From positions 434,001 to 498,000 of the forward strand of contig NZ_VDET01000002.1 of assembly GCF_006381105.1 (NCBI RefSeq): a stretch of DNA of 64,000 nucleotides, written 5' to 3'. The DNA comes from Flavicella sediminum (lineage in GTDB: Bacteria; Bacteroidota; Bacteroidia; Flavobacteriales; Flavobacteriaceae). Every line of letters starts with the position of its first letter. Within the stretch, counting starts at the first letter, position 1. Under the pieces are notes generated by a model. It worked only from the letters and a program-made list of their open reading frames with translations. It was not told the DNA's origin and ran no database searches. This document shows positions 29,288-37,686 of this stretch, in pieces. The position numbers and the translations under genes were made by a program.

Positions 29288-30379
29288 CTACTTTTTTATT
29301 CGTTCAAACGAACCTTTTATGAAATTAACCTCATAGCTCGATGGAAAAAATTCAGAGGGTCTATAATAATCGGTTGAAATAACTTGTGCTCCCGATGCTT
29401 TTGCTTTTTCAAGTCTAGTATAAGAATTTATACGTGCTTCCTTGGTATCCGCATCAGCTCGAGTACGCACCATATAGCCTTTAGACACCAATGCTTTTAT
29501 ATAGTCGAAATCTTTTATGGGATTGTTCACAATTCTAAAAGCAGCCTCTGGATTCCCTTCTTTGCTATTCACAAAAAGCACTCGGTTTTGCAAACTTTTA
29601 TGCCCCTCTAAATACCTATTTATTTTAGCTTCTTTTTCATCTAAAACAAATAAGAACCTACCTTTTACTTCTTTTAATTTTGGCCAACCTTTTGAAAGTA
29701 TGGCTTCTTCCAGCGTTTTAAATTTACCCCTCACCAAATCTGGAGTGATCAATTTTTCTTCAGAAAAAACTTGTTTAATTTCAACATCAATACAATCCAA
29801 TGCTTTTGCAGTAAAAGGAAAAGGGTCTCTTGTTCCTGCTACTTTTTGATCTTTGGCGTTGATTAGTATAAAAATGGGACTGTGATTTGGATGTGACATA
29901 GACCATTTTTTTAAAGCTTCTAAGCCTTCTTTAAAAAGCAAATAATGACTTCTAAAATCGATATCTTGCACATGAAACATTTTAAGCCCTGGCTGTTCTA
30001 GTTTTTTTTCTTTATCGAAAACTAAAGCTTCTTTACCCATATTTCTCACGATTTCCAAACCTTTCGGATTGGAAAAATATCCTCCTAACGGATCATAAAA
30101 CACATCTAACTCTAAATTACGCAAGCCTAAATTTAATTGATCTTCTAGGGAAACATGACCATATTGCAAAGCTTTTGCTTTTTTTGGATCAACAATGGAG
30201 TTCAAATAATTCCAAAGTGGTTTTTCAATGGCAATTTTATACGAATTATGACTACCAATGACTTGGAGCGCATTCAATTTTTTGGATATGCTTTCTTTAA
30301 CTTTAGTTTGAGCCGATATCCCTAAAGAAATCAGCGAAAAAATTAATACGATTCTAGCTCTCAAAATATTCATTCTCAA
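29288..30379 (-). CDS. Ca2+-dependent phosphatidylinositol-specific phospholipase C-like protein
   Basis: Secreted TIM-barrel phosphodiesterase of the Ca2+-dependent PI-PLC type. It is predicted to cleave the bond between an inositol phosphate head group and its lipid. After a signal peptide (1-23), the catalytic segment IGSHNSYK has His44. NLELDVFYDP supplies acidic metal ligands Glu90 and Asp92. FHVQDIDFRSHY supplies His136, Asp139, Asp141 and His145. The full length (363 residues) agrees with the family. It lies between a GH29 fucosidase (9-base gap) and the calcineurin-like phosphoesterase, deep inside a glycan utilisation operon, an unusual place for a phospholipase. Together with the inositol oxygenase at 42746 it points to an inositol-phosphate glycan substrate. 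Other cyclic phosphodiester substrates cannot be excluded. Confidence 0.85.
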   Translation of the reverse strand: MRMNILRARIVLIFSLISLGISAQTKVKESISKKLNALQVIGSHNSYKIAIEKPLWNYLNSIVDPKKAKALQYGHVSLEDQLNLGLRNLELDVFYDPLGGYFSNPKGLEIVRNMGKEALVFDKEKKLEQPGLKMFHVQDIDFRSHYLLFKEGLEALKKWSMSHPNHSPIFILINAKDQKVAGTRDPFPFTAKALDCIDVEIKQVFSEEKLITPDLVRGKFKTLEEAILSKGWPKLKEVKGRFLFVLDEKEAKINRYLEGHKSLQNRVLFVNSKEGNPEAAFRIVNNPIKDFDYIKALVSKGYMVRTRADADTKEARINSYTRLEKAKASGAQVISTDYYRPSEFFPSSYEVNFIKGSFERIKK

Positions 30380-30388
30380 TATTTGTAA

Positions 30389-31795
30389 TTAGTATTCTAT
30401 TTTAAAACCAGTTATTGGAATTTCTTTGTCGTGATACACAGGCATTTCAATTAGAATCCCTTCCTTGGTTTGCTTCCAAAGTACTTTTTTATTATTTCCA
30501 AGCTGAGTGATCTTTGTTATTTTTTCATCTTTTAAAGATTTTATTTTCACCTTAACTTCATGATAACTACACACATAAGCATAGACAAAATTATTTTTTG
30601 AAGTGAATCGTATTTCTGGAAAAACTGCTTTTGATGTTGCATCATTTTCGTTGTCCTTCATCGTATTTTCTTCTGAAGAGCTGTGCTTTTGTTTTGCTTG
30701 TTCTGGTCTTTTATCCAGCAGTTCTTTTTGAATTTTCCATGGCTTAGAACCATAAATTCCTTCCGAGTTTTTCTGGATCCAATTCCCCATTTTAGCCAAA
30801 CGATCTTGTGCCAAATCTGTAATCTCTCCTTTTGCGGTGGGTCCATTATTTAATAATAAATTCCCGCCTTTACTTACAATTTCCAACAATTGTCTGCTCA
30901 TTAATTCCGACGATTTATAAACGGTATCATATTCAATATAGCCCCAGTTTTTCCCCATAGTAATACAGGCTTCCCAAGGTTCCATTTCTAAACCTTCTAC
31001 TATTTTTTGTTCAGTCACCTTATAATCACCAAAGCCATGTTTTATACGACTATTAATGATACAATTGGGCTGTATATTTAAAATCAACTCTCTTAATTCT
31101 TTACTTTCTTCAGGACTAATCAATTCAGGGGTATCAAACCAAATCACATCAATTTTTCCGTACTGAGTCAACAATTCTTTTAGCTGTGGTTTTACCTTTC
31201 TTTTAAAATAACGGCTATATACTTTTAGGTCTTCATTGGGGTAATCTACCAAATTACTTCGACCTCCTTTATAGGGCCAATCGGTGGCCACATCTGGATC
31301 TTCCCAGTCTCTACCTAAAGAATAATAAAACCCAAATTTCATATTGAATTTATGACAGGCAGCGACCAACTCCTTCATAGGATCTTTGCCATAAGGGGTT
31401 CTATCTACAATATTATAATCGTTTGAAGGAGAATTAAACATGGCAAAACCATCGTGGTGTTTAGCGGTAATAATGATGTATTTCATCCCTGCATTTTTTG
31501 CTGTAAGCACCCACTTTTCGGCATCAAAATTTACAGGATTAAAATCGTTGGCGATGGTTCCATATTCTTTTAATGAAATTTTTTCATGAATCATAAAATG
31601 TTCATTTCCTTTAGCCATATGTCCATTCCAATACCCAGCAGTTTGCGAATACAAGCCCCAATGCATAAACATTCCAAACTTGGCATCCTTCCACCAGTCC
31701 ATTTTAGTAGAAGTTTGTGCAATTGTACTAGTTGTTAGCATCGTTCCTAAAAAGAAACAACAATAAAACGTTCTTTTAAAAATTAGATTTTTCAT
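30389..31795 (-). CDS. GH29 alpha-L-fucosidase
   Basis: Exported retaining exo-fucosidase. It has a signal peptide (about 1-27), the barrel start WWKDAKFGMFMHWGLYS (His45), the substrate-binding HHDGF (His113, His114) and the nucleophile segment IDVIWFDTPE with Asp221. The C-terminal beta-domain is complete; 468 residues is normal. It is flanked at 8-10 bases by a second GH29 and by the phospholipase C-like gene, so the three are surely co-transcribed. A FucP-like transporter further downstream would import the product. The linkage specificity and GH29 subfamily are not resolved. Confidence 0.93.
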   Translation of the reverse strand: MKNLIFKRTFYCCFFLGTMLTTSTIAQTSTKMDWWKDAKFGMFMHWGLYSQTAGYWNGHMAKGNEHFMIHEKISLKEYGTIANDFNPVNFDAEKWVLTAKNAGMKYIIITAKHHDGFAMFNSPSNDYNIVDRTPYGKDPMKELVAACHKFNMKFGFYYSLGRDWEDPDVATDWPYKGGRSNLVDYPNEDLKVYSRYFKRKVKPQLKELLTQYGKIDVIWFDTPELISPEESKELRELILNIQPNCIINSRIKHGFGDYKVTEQKIVEGLEMEPWEACITMGKNWGYIEYDTVYKSSELMSRQLLEIVSKGGNLLLNNGPTAKGEITDLAQDRLAKMGNWIQKNSEGIYGSKPWKIQKELLDKRPEQAKQKHSSSEENTMKDNENDATSKAVFPEIRFTSKNNFVYAYVCSYHEVKVKIKSLKDEKITKITQLGNNKKVLWKQTKEGILIEMPVYHDKEIPITGFKIEY

Positions 31796-31802
31796 CCTGC
31801 TC

Positions 31803-33110
31803 TTATTTTTTAATAAATTCTACATCTGTAATTTTAACCACAATCGGATTTGGCCAAATTTTATCATTGTACAATCTATGCGCTCTACTTACAGAAATTT
31901 CTAACAATTCATCATGCTGTTTATACCTTGTGGTTGGCGTATTTTCTGGCCAATACTCCACCACTAAATCACTTTGCCCTAAAACCGAAACTTTTGTGTT
32001 TTTGGTCGCCTTCATGTTTTTCAATAAAAAATTGCGTCTAAAACCTTTAAACCAATTTATTTGCCCTGTTATAAAAATATAAACGGTATTGTCTTTTTTA
32101 CTTTTTGTAAACCACATATCCCCGTCTTTAACAATCGTAGGAACGGTTCTTACATTTTTTACAGCTTCATTGTTGACAAACATCCAAAGAGCAACTTCTC
32201 GTAAGCGTTCTTCTTGTTCTATTGGAATTTCTCCATTTGGTTTGGGGCCAATATTTAACAGGAAATTTCCTCCTTTCGCGCGAATTTCAATCAACTTTTC
32301 TATGAGTTCAGTCCCGCTTTTGTAATTTTCATTTGTTGGTTTGTATTGCCACTGTGTTCCCATTGTCATACAAGTTTCCCAAGGCCCTGACAAGGCTCCA
32401 CCTGGTATTTTTTGCTCAGGTGTTTTCATTTCTCCTCTAGTCACCACAATATTTGGGTCAATTGTATGCACAAATTGCGCCATCGGTTTTGCTTGAAAAG
32501 CATCAAAAAACATGACATCAATAGGTCCATAATTTTTTATAAGTTCTTTTACCTGAACTTTATCATAATCAAAAAGTTCTTCGTTTGCCGTAATTTGTGT
32601 CATTTTTCCTTTGCGAGAAATTACATGCCCTTGTTTGTGCAAAACGCTAAAATCTTCAGGCGAAAAATACAAACCCACTTTTAAGTTCTGTTTGCGTAAA
32701 GCTTTTACCAACTGCCCTACAATATCTTCCCCATAAGGTGTATTCATGATATTGAAATCCGTTGTTTTTGTATCCCACATACAAAAGCCATTGTGATGTT
32801 TTGCTGTAAAAACCACATATTCTGCACCGGCTACTTTAAAAAGCCTGGCCCACTCATCTGCATCAAATTTATTTGGGTAAAAGGTCTTTGGAAGTTCGTT
32901 GAAATAGCGATTTACATAATCGTCTGACGCTCCTACCAAAGAATGACTGATCACACTACCTAATTGAGAGTCTAAGCTCCAATGCACAAAAATTCCAAAG
33001 CCCATATCCATAAACGCTTCGTTCAGTTCGGGTTTGTTTTTTAATTGTGCAAACGCTGTAAAACCCACAGACAATGAAAAAGCGATGAGCAATTTTAATA
33101 TAGATTTCAT
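31803..33110 (-). CDS. GH29 alpha-L-fucosidase (second paralogue)
   Basis: Second exported GH29 enzyme, only distantly similar to its neighbour. It has a signal peptide (1-21), FGIFVHWSLDSQ, the binding pair HHNGF (His105, His106) and the probable nucleophile Asp203 in IDVMFFDAF. The GH29 block WETCMTMGTQWQYKP and the typical GGNFLLNIGP segment follow. Its divergence suggests a different fucosyl linkage or a fucose-like sugar. It sits 6 bases after the GH92 gene and 7 bases before the other GH29. Confidence 0.9.
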   Translation of the reverse strand: MKSILKLLIAFSLSVGFTAFAQLKNKPELNEAFMDMGFGIFVHWSLDSQLGSVISHSLVGASDDYVNRYFNELPKTFYPNKFDADEWARLFKVAGAEYVVFTAKHHNGFCMWDTKTTDFNIMNTPYGEDIVGQLVKALRKQNLKVGLYFSPEDFSVLHKQGHVISRKGKMTQITANEELFDYDKVQVKELIKNYGPIDVMFFDAFQAKPMAQFVHTIDPNIVVTRGEMKTPEQKIPGGALSGPWETCMTMGTQWQYKPTNENYKSGTELIEKLIEIRAKGGNFLLNIGPKPNGEIPIEQEERLREVALWMFVNNEAVKNVRTVPTIVKDGDMWFTKSKKDNTVYIFITGQINWFKGFRRNFLLKNMKATKNTKVSVLGQSDLVVEYWPENTPTTRYKQHDELLEISVSRAHRLYNDKIWPNPIVVKITDVEFIKK

Positions 33111-33116
33111 GTTTTT

Positions 33117-35429
33117 TTAATGATTTTCCTTATTGGACATTTCTAGCCATAAGACACCTCCGTTGATTATATCGCTATGAGATACGCTGTAATTCTGAAT
33201 GGCTTTGTTATTCAGCTCCACTTTATTGACATACACATTGCTTGCACTATTGTTTTTGGTTTTTATGGTAAATGTTTTATTTCCGTAATAGTCTGGATGA
33301 AGTTTTATTGTAACCTCATCAAAAATAGGACTTCCGATTTGGTACACAGGATTTTCTTCCGTTCCTCCATTCATTTGAAACAATCCTATTTTCATTAAAA
33401 CAGACAAACTCCCCATCAAACCCTGATCTTCATCGCCATTATATCCTGTTTTTGGAGTTAAACCACTAAAAGCACTTTGCACTACTTTTCTTGACCAATA
33501 CTGACTTAAATGATAACTTTCCAAGTCATGAAAGGCAAAAGCCGTTTGTATAGAGGGTTGATTTCCATAATTGATTGGAATCCGTCGAAACTCTGGGTGT
33601 AATTCTTGTGAATGAGAATTCCCAGCTGTAAACCCTAATTTTTCCGCAGCTATAAACTGCTTATTTAATTTATCAATCGCCTTTTCTTTTCCTCCCATTA
33701 ATTCTGCCAATCCTTTCAAATCATGAGGAACAAACCAAGTAGATTGTGCTCCGTTAGATTCTATAAATCCATTTTCTACTTGATACGGATCAAAATCTTT
33801 TTTCCAAACACCTTCCACATTTTTTGGACGCATCCAACCTGATATTTGGTCATACACATTTTTGTAGTTTTTGGAACGCTTTGCAAAATAGACATAATCT
33901 TCTGTGTGCTTTAACTTTTTAGCCAATTGCGCCAAAGTCCAGTCTTGATAAGCATATTCCATGGTCATACTAGCCCCATCTTGATGCCCACCAAACTTAC
34001 CGTCTGGAATGGGATAAGGGACATAACCATTATTGATATAATACGACAAACCTCCTCCTAAGTTTGTGGTATGTTCATACCCCGCTTTCCCCATAATTCC
34101 TTGTAGCATGTGGTTCTTCTTTAAAGCTTGATAGGTATTTTCTAAATCTTCCTTTACAATTCCTTTTTGAATGGCACTTACTATAAAAGGGGTTGAAGAC
34201 GCACCCGTCATTACATAAGTATAATTCCCTCCGGAAGGGCCTCTTGGCACCAAACCTCCATCTTTGTAATACTGCAATAATGACTGTACAAATTCTTCCA
34301 TGATATCAGGATAAGCCAATCCCCACAGTGTATTTAAAGTCCATTGTGCACCCCAAAAAGAATCCGAATTGTACTGATTGAATTTTGGTTTTCCTTCTTC
34401 ATTTAAGGGTAGCTGTCCTACTTTAAACTGATTTCCTGTATTGTCGGGATAGGCTCCAGAAACATCGCTAATAATTCTTCGTCCTTGCAAGGCATGCCAT
34501 AAATCGGTGTAAAATCTTTGTTGTTCTTTTTCTGTTCCACCTTTTACTTCTATTCTCCCCAACAAATCGTTCCATTCTTTTTTCGAAGCTGATACCACTT
34601 CGTCAAAATTCCAATGTGCTGCTTCTTGCTTTATATTCAGACTTGCATTTTCTACTGATGTATAGGAAACACCAACTTTCATCAAAACTTTTCCATCTGT
34701 TTCTGCTAATTGCACCAAATAATTACCAGTAGTTTTATCCTGTTCTATAGCTGTAATTTCTGAATTAAATATCGCTTTAAAATAAACGGTTAGTGGTTTT
34801 GGTCTTCTATGTGTAGCTTCCATGACCAATTTTCCCGAAAGTTCTTTTGCTGCATTTTTCACTAAAACTCCTTCTGAATTTTTACAAGGTCCCAACAGGG
34901 TATTGACATTAAAAAGGATGGCTGCTTGTTTATTTTCAGGAAATGTATATTGATGAACACCTACACGTTTTGTACTTGTTAACTCTGCTTGAATTTGAAA
35001 TTTATCTAAAAACAATGAATGGTATCCTGGTTTTATTTTTTCTGTTTGATGACTAAATTTTGAATAAAAATCGGAATACACCGTTTTTTGGTTTTCTTCT
35101 GAAACGGTAACAGGCATCACAGAAACTCCAGACATTTGCCATGCATGTATATGACTAAAACCTTTCACTGTATCTGTTTTGTAGCGGTATCCACTTCCCC
35201 AAGCACCTCCAATTTGCGTATCTGGACTTAAGTTTACCATTCCAAATGGACGACTAGCCGAGGAAAAGAAAAACCATCTCGAATTTTCAGTATCGAGCAA
35301 AGGGTATACTTTATCTACCAATTGTTTCTCTTTTACAGGAACCTTATTGTCAACGCTACAAGCCACCATAAAAACAAGTATAAAACCTATACTCATAATC
35401 CCGTTTTTTAGAATTTCTATTAGTTTCAT
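33117..35429 (-). CDS. GH92 family protein (alpha-mannosidase type) lipoprotein
   Basis: Ca2+-dependent inverting exo-glycosidase family, normally alpha-mannosidases. The lipobox is FMVAC (Cys24); an internal ATG (Met12) could be the true start. The N-terminal sandwich (RPFGMVNLSPDTQIGGAWGSGY) and the helical barrel are complete over 770 residues. The C-terminal block keeps GDEDQGLMGS, where the family usually has GNDDCGQMS with the catalytic acidic residues. Where alpha-1,2-mannosidases typically show HEGNEP, this protein reads NYGNQP, so linkage or sugar specificity is probably different. It is tightly packed between the GH115-like and GH29 genes. Confidence 0.88.
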   Translation of the reverse strand: MKLIEILKNGIMSIGFILVFMVACSVDNKVPVKEKQLVDKVYPLLDTENSRWFFFSSASRPFGMVNLSPDTQIGGAWGSGYRYKTDTVKGFSHIHAWQMSGVSVMPVTVSEENQKTVYSDFYSKFSHQTEKIKPGYHSLFLDKFQIQAELTSTKRVGVHQYTFPENKQAAILFNVNTLLGPCKNSEGVLVKNAAKELSGKLVMEATHRRPKPLTVYFKAIFNSEITAIEQDKTTGNYLVQLAETDGKVLMKVGVSYTSVENASLNIKQEAAHWNFDEVVSASKKEWNDLLGRIEVKGGTEKEQQRFYTDLWHALQGRRIISDVSGAYPDNTGNQFKVGQLPLNEEGKPKFNQYNSDSFWGAQWTLNTLWGLAYPDIMEEFVQSLLQYYKDGGLVPRGPSGGNYTYVMTGASSTPFIVSAIQKGIVKEDLENTYQALKKNHMLQGIMGKAGYEHTTNLGGGLSYYINNGYVPYPIPDGKFGGHQDGASMTMEYAYQDWTLAQLAKKLKHTEDYVYFAKRSKNYKNVYDQISGWMRPKNVEGVWKKDFDPYQVENGFIESNGAQSTWFVPHDLKGLAELMGGKEKAIDKLNKQFIAAEKLGFTAGNSHSQELHPEFRRIPINYGNQPSIQTAFAFHDLESYHLSQYWSRKVVQSAFSGLTPKTGYNGDEDQGLMGSLSVLMKIGLFQMNGGTEENPVYQIGSPIFDEVTIKLHPDYYGNKTFTIKTKNNSASNVYVNKVELNNKAIQNYSVSHSDIINGGVLWLEMSNKENH

Positions 35430-35438
35430 ATCTTTGTT

Positions 35439-37496
35439 TTAAAGTAACTTATTTAAATTTTTTCGTATTGTTTCTAGCATTTCTGGTGTAGGAAAACCAT
35501 TATTCTGTCGCCGATTTTTTAGCGCATACCAATCTTTCCATTTCTCATCTACATCACCTATTTCTCTTCGTTCATATACAGTTTCCAATTGTTTAGAGGC
35601 AAGGGGTATTAGTTCTTTTGCCTCCTCTATAAATTTCTTATTTTTCGTTCTTTCAAATTCTCTCTTTAAAAGCGCCATTTTGTGTAGTGTTCTTTCAAAC
35701 ACTATTAAATCTGAATACAAAACCACAGGTAAATAAATATAGGCATGATAAAAATTATCTGTGGAATTCAGTTTTTCTAAGCCATGTTCTGCTTCCTGTA
35801 AAGCCTTGTTCAAATGAAATTCGACCTGTTTGGTGTTTTCTAAATCATTCTCAACACGTTCAAAACTAAAAGGAACAGGTGTTTTTCCTGGTCTTCTAAT
35901 GGGCGCATTTGATAAATAAGCAATAGCTTCACGAATTTCCCATAAATGCTCTACATATCCCTTTCTGTTTTCTTGTGCTTTGTGTAGCCATTGCATTGAT
36001 GAAACGGCATATTGAGAAACTTCTTCACCAAAATAGCGCTCCGTCCACGATTTATAAAAAGCAGTCCCGTTGTAGGTTTCAGGATTGTTACACACGGCAC
36101 TATAGGCTTCAATATTCAACAAAAAAGGCTTAAAGGTTTGCCCATTTACCAAACAGTAGTTTGTTGCCTTATAGTCCTGAAACATTTTTTTCATTTCCGT
36201 TTCTACTTTTTCTGGATAGGGGTTATGCACCGTATGATTCAACCAATAACCAGCATGCATATAAGTCCCAAATGGATAGCCCTTTGTTTCCTTTGGCAGG
36301 TGTTTAAAATCGCCAAAACCATGATCTGACCAAACAACAATCCAATCTTTTGGAGGGTTAAAACCTTCGTTAAACATTTCCATTCCATCAGAATAACAAA
36401 TAGCAACTTTGATTCCTTTTGGATTGTATGTAGCTACAAGTTTGCCAAATTCTTTATAAACATCGTTAAATACTTCTATCTTATCTTCTCCACATGAACT
36501 TTTATATTCCCAATCCCAAACCTGATTTCTAGGTCTCAAAACAAAAATATCTGTCTTTTTTAGGGGAGTTTCTTCTAAATAATACTTCCAATTGGCAATC
36601 CAATCTTCTTTGTAAGTAGACCAGCACTCTGCTTTTTCTTCTGCCATGGGATGAATTTGATAGCCTAGTTCAAAATCGATTTGAATTTTCATGCCTTTTA
36701 ACTTGGCATAATCAATCATTTTATCCAAATAGGCTAAATCTATTTGATAATCGGGCTTCAACTTTTTATATTCAGGTCTGATAAAAAATTCAGGTCTGCC
36801 CAACATATCAAAAAATTGAATGGCATTGTATCGCAATCTTACCAAAGAATTAATTAACGCTGTATAACTCTCCCAATCATATTCTAAAAGTTTTCCTCTG
36901 TAATTCGCTAACTCATCTACATCATTTTCAAAATAGGCTAGAATTGGCACTTTGGGTGGGGCAATTGTTTTTTCATCAAAATGATAAACATCTTGTGTAT
37001 TTTTTTGAGTCGGTAATTTGTTTGTCCAATAACTTAACGGATCTATTCCTAAAACCTCCTTTGAATAATCGTAAACAGCATATTGAAAGCCTTGTACGTC
37101 AGAACCCGCAATTACAATTTGTACTGTTCCTGTATTCGATTTTGTTTTTGCCCAAATACCACCTCGCGCTCCTGGTATTTTATTGGAAAGATGAATATTT
37201 TTAGTTGTTGCTAATTTTTTCAGGATAGAATTAGACTTTGTTGTTCCTAATATATAAACAATTCCATTTTTAGGAATATTTTCTTTTTCAGAAAGAATGG
37301 AAATTTTCATTTCTACAACTTTTTCCAAATCATTTTTTAAATCCTCTATGGTTGCTAGCTCAACATTTGTCGCATTTTCACCATGTATCAAATAAATTAC
37401 AGCCGTATCTTTTTCTATCGACTTACACGAAAGTAGCAGCGAAAAACATAAAAAGAAGAAACAAACTACACTTGTTATTGGGCTATTATTTGACAT
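35439..37496 (-). CDS. GH115/GH67-like alpha-glucuronidase-type lipoprotein
   Basis: Predicted exo-glycosidase related to alpha-glucuronidases. The lipobox is LLLSC (Cys24). An N-terminal alpha/beta domain (about 30-175) ends in VIAGSDVQGFQYAVYDYSKEVLGIDPLSYWTNKLP-type sequence, characteristic of GH115 and GH67. A TIM barrel follows (about 185-480), with LRYNAIQFFDMLGRPEF, IQIDFELGYQIHP and GTYMHAGYW. The remainder is helical. At 685 residues it is clearly shorter than most GH115 enzymes (about 850-1000), which usually carry an extra C-terminal domain. It begins the enzyme part of PUL2, 190 bases after susD. Removal of glucuronate from inositol or from a sugar is an attractive role but unproven. 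Confidence 0.55.
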   Translation of the reverse strand: MSNNSPITSVVCFFFLCFSLLLSCKSIEKDTAVIYLIHGENATNVELATIEDLKNDLEKVVEMKISILSEKENIPKNGIVYILGTTKSNSILKKLATTKNIHLSNKIPGARGGIWAKTKSNTGTVQIVIAGSDVQGFQYAVYDYSKEVLGIDPLSYWTNKLPTQKNTQDVYHFDEKTIAPPKVPILAYFENDVDELANYRGKLLEYDWESYTALINSLVRLRYNAIQFFDMLGRPEFFIRPEYKKLKPDYQIDLAYLDKMIDYAKLKGMKIQIDFELGYQIHPMAEEKAECWSTYKEDWIANWKYYLEETPLKKTDIFVLRPRNQVWDWEYKSSCGEDKIEVFNDVYKEFGKLVATYNPKGIKVAICYSDGMEMFNEGFNPPKDWIVVWSDHGFGDFKHLPKETKGYPFGTYMHAGYWLNHTVHNPYPEKVETEMKKMFQDYKATNYCLVNGQTFKPFLLNIEAYSAVCNNPETYNGTAFYKSWTERYFGEEVSQYAVSSMQWLHKAQENRKGYVEHLWEIREAIAYLSNAPIRRPGKTPVPFSFERVENDLENTKQVEFHLNKALQEAEHGLEKLNSTDNFYHAYIYLPVVLYSDLIVFERTLHKMALLKREFERTKNKKFIEEAKELIPLASKQLETVYERREIGDVDEKWKDWYALKNRRQNNGFPTPEMLETIRKNLNKLL

Positions 37497-37626
37497 TGTT
37501 ATGGGTGCTATTTTTAATATATGTAAGACCTGCCTTTAACGAAAAGTCTAGAAAATTTAATGCTTACAAGTACTCCGGTTTTAGTTTCAGAGAACTTATT
37601 TTTTACTTTTTTAAATTGTTAAAATT

Positions 37627-37654
37627 ATAGGTAGGCAATTAGTTGCCTACCTAT
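37627..37654 (-). terminator. Perfect 12-bp hairpin after susD (terminator or attenuator)
   Basis: ATAGGTAGGCAA (37627-37638) pairs perfectly with TTGCCTACCTAT (37643-37654) around a 4-base loop, 32 bases after the susD stop. On the minus strand it is followed by TAATTTTAA rather than a clean T-run. It may partly terminate or process the transcript, so that SusCD are made in excess of the enzymes. Confidence 0.6.
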
Positions 37655-37686
37655 ACTACTAACTAAAAACTATGAACTACTTACTA

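Noticed and set aside
20309-37496. Treating PUL2 as an ordinary fucoidan locus
   Set aside because: There is no sulfatase in PUL2, and fucoidan would not explain the phospholipase, MIOX and inositol-type symporter.
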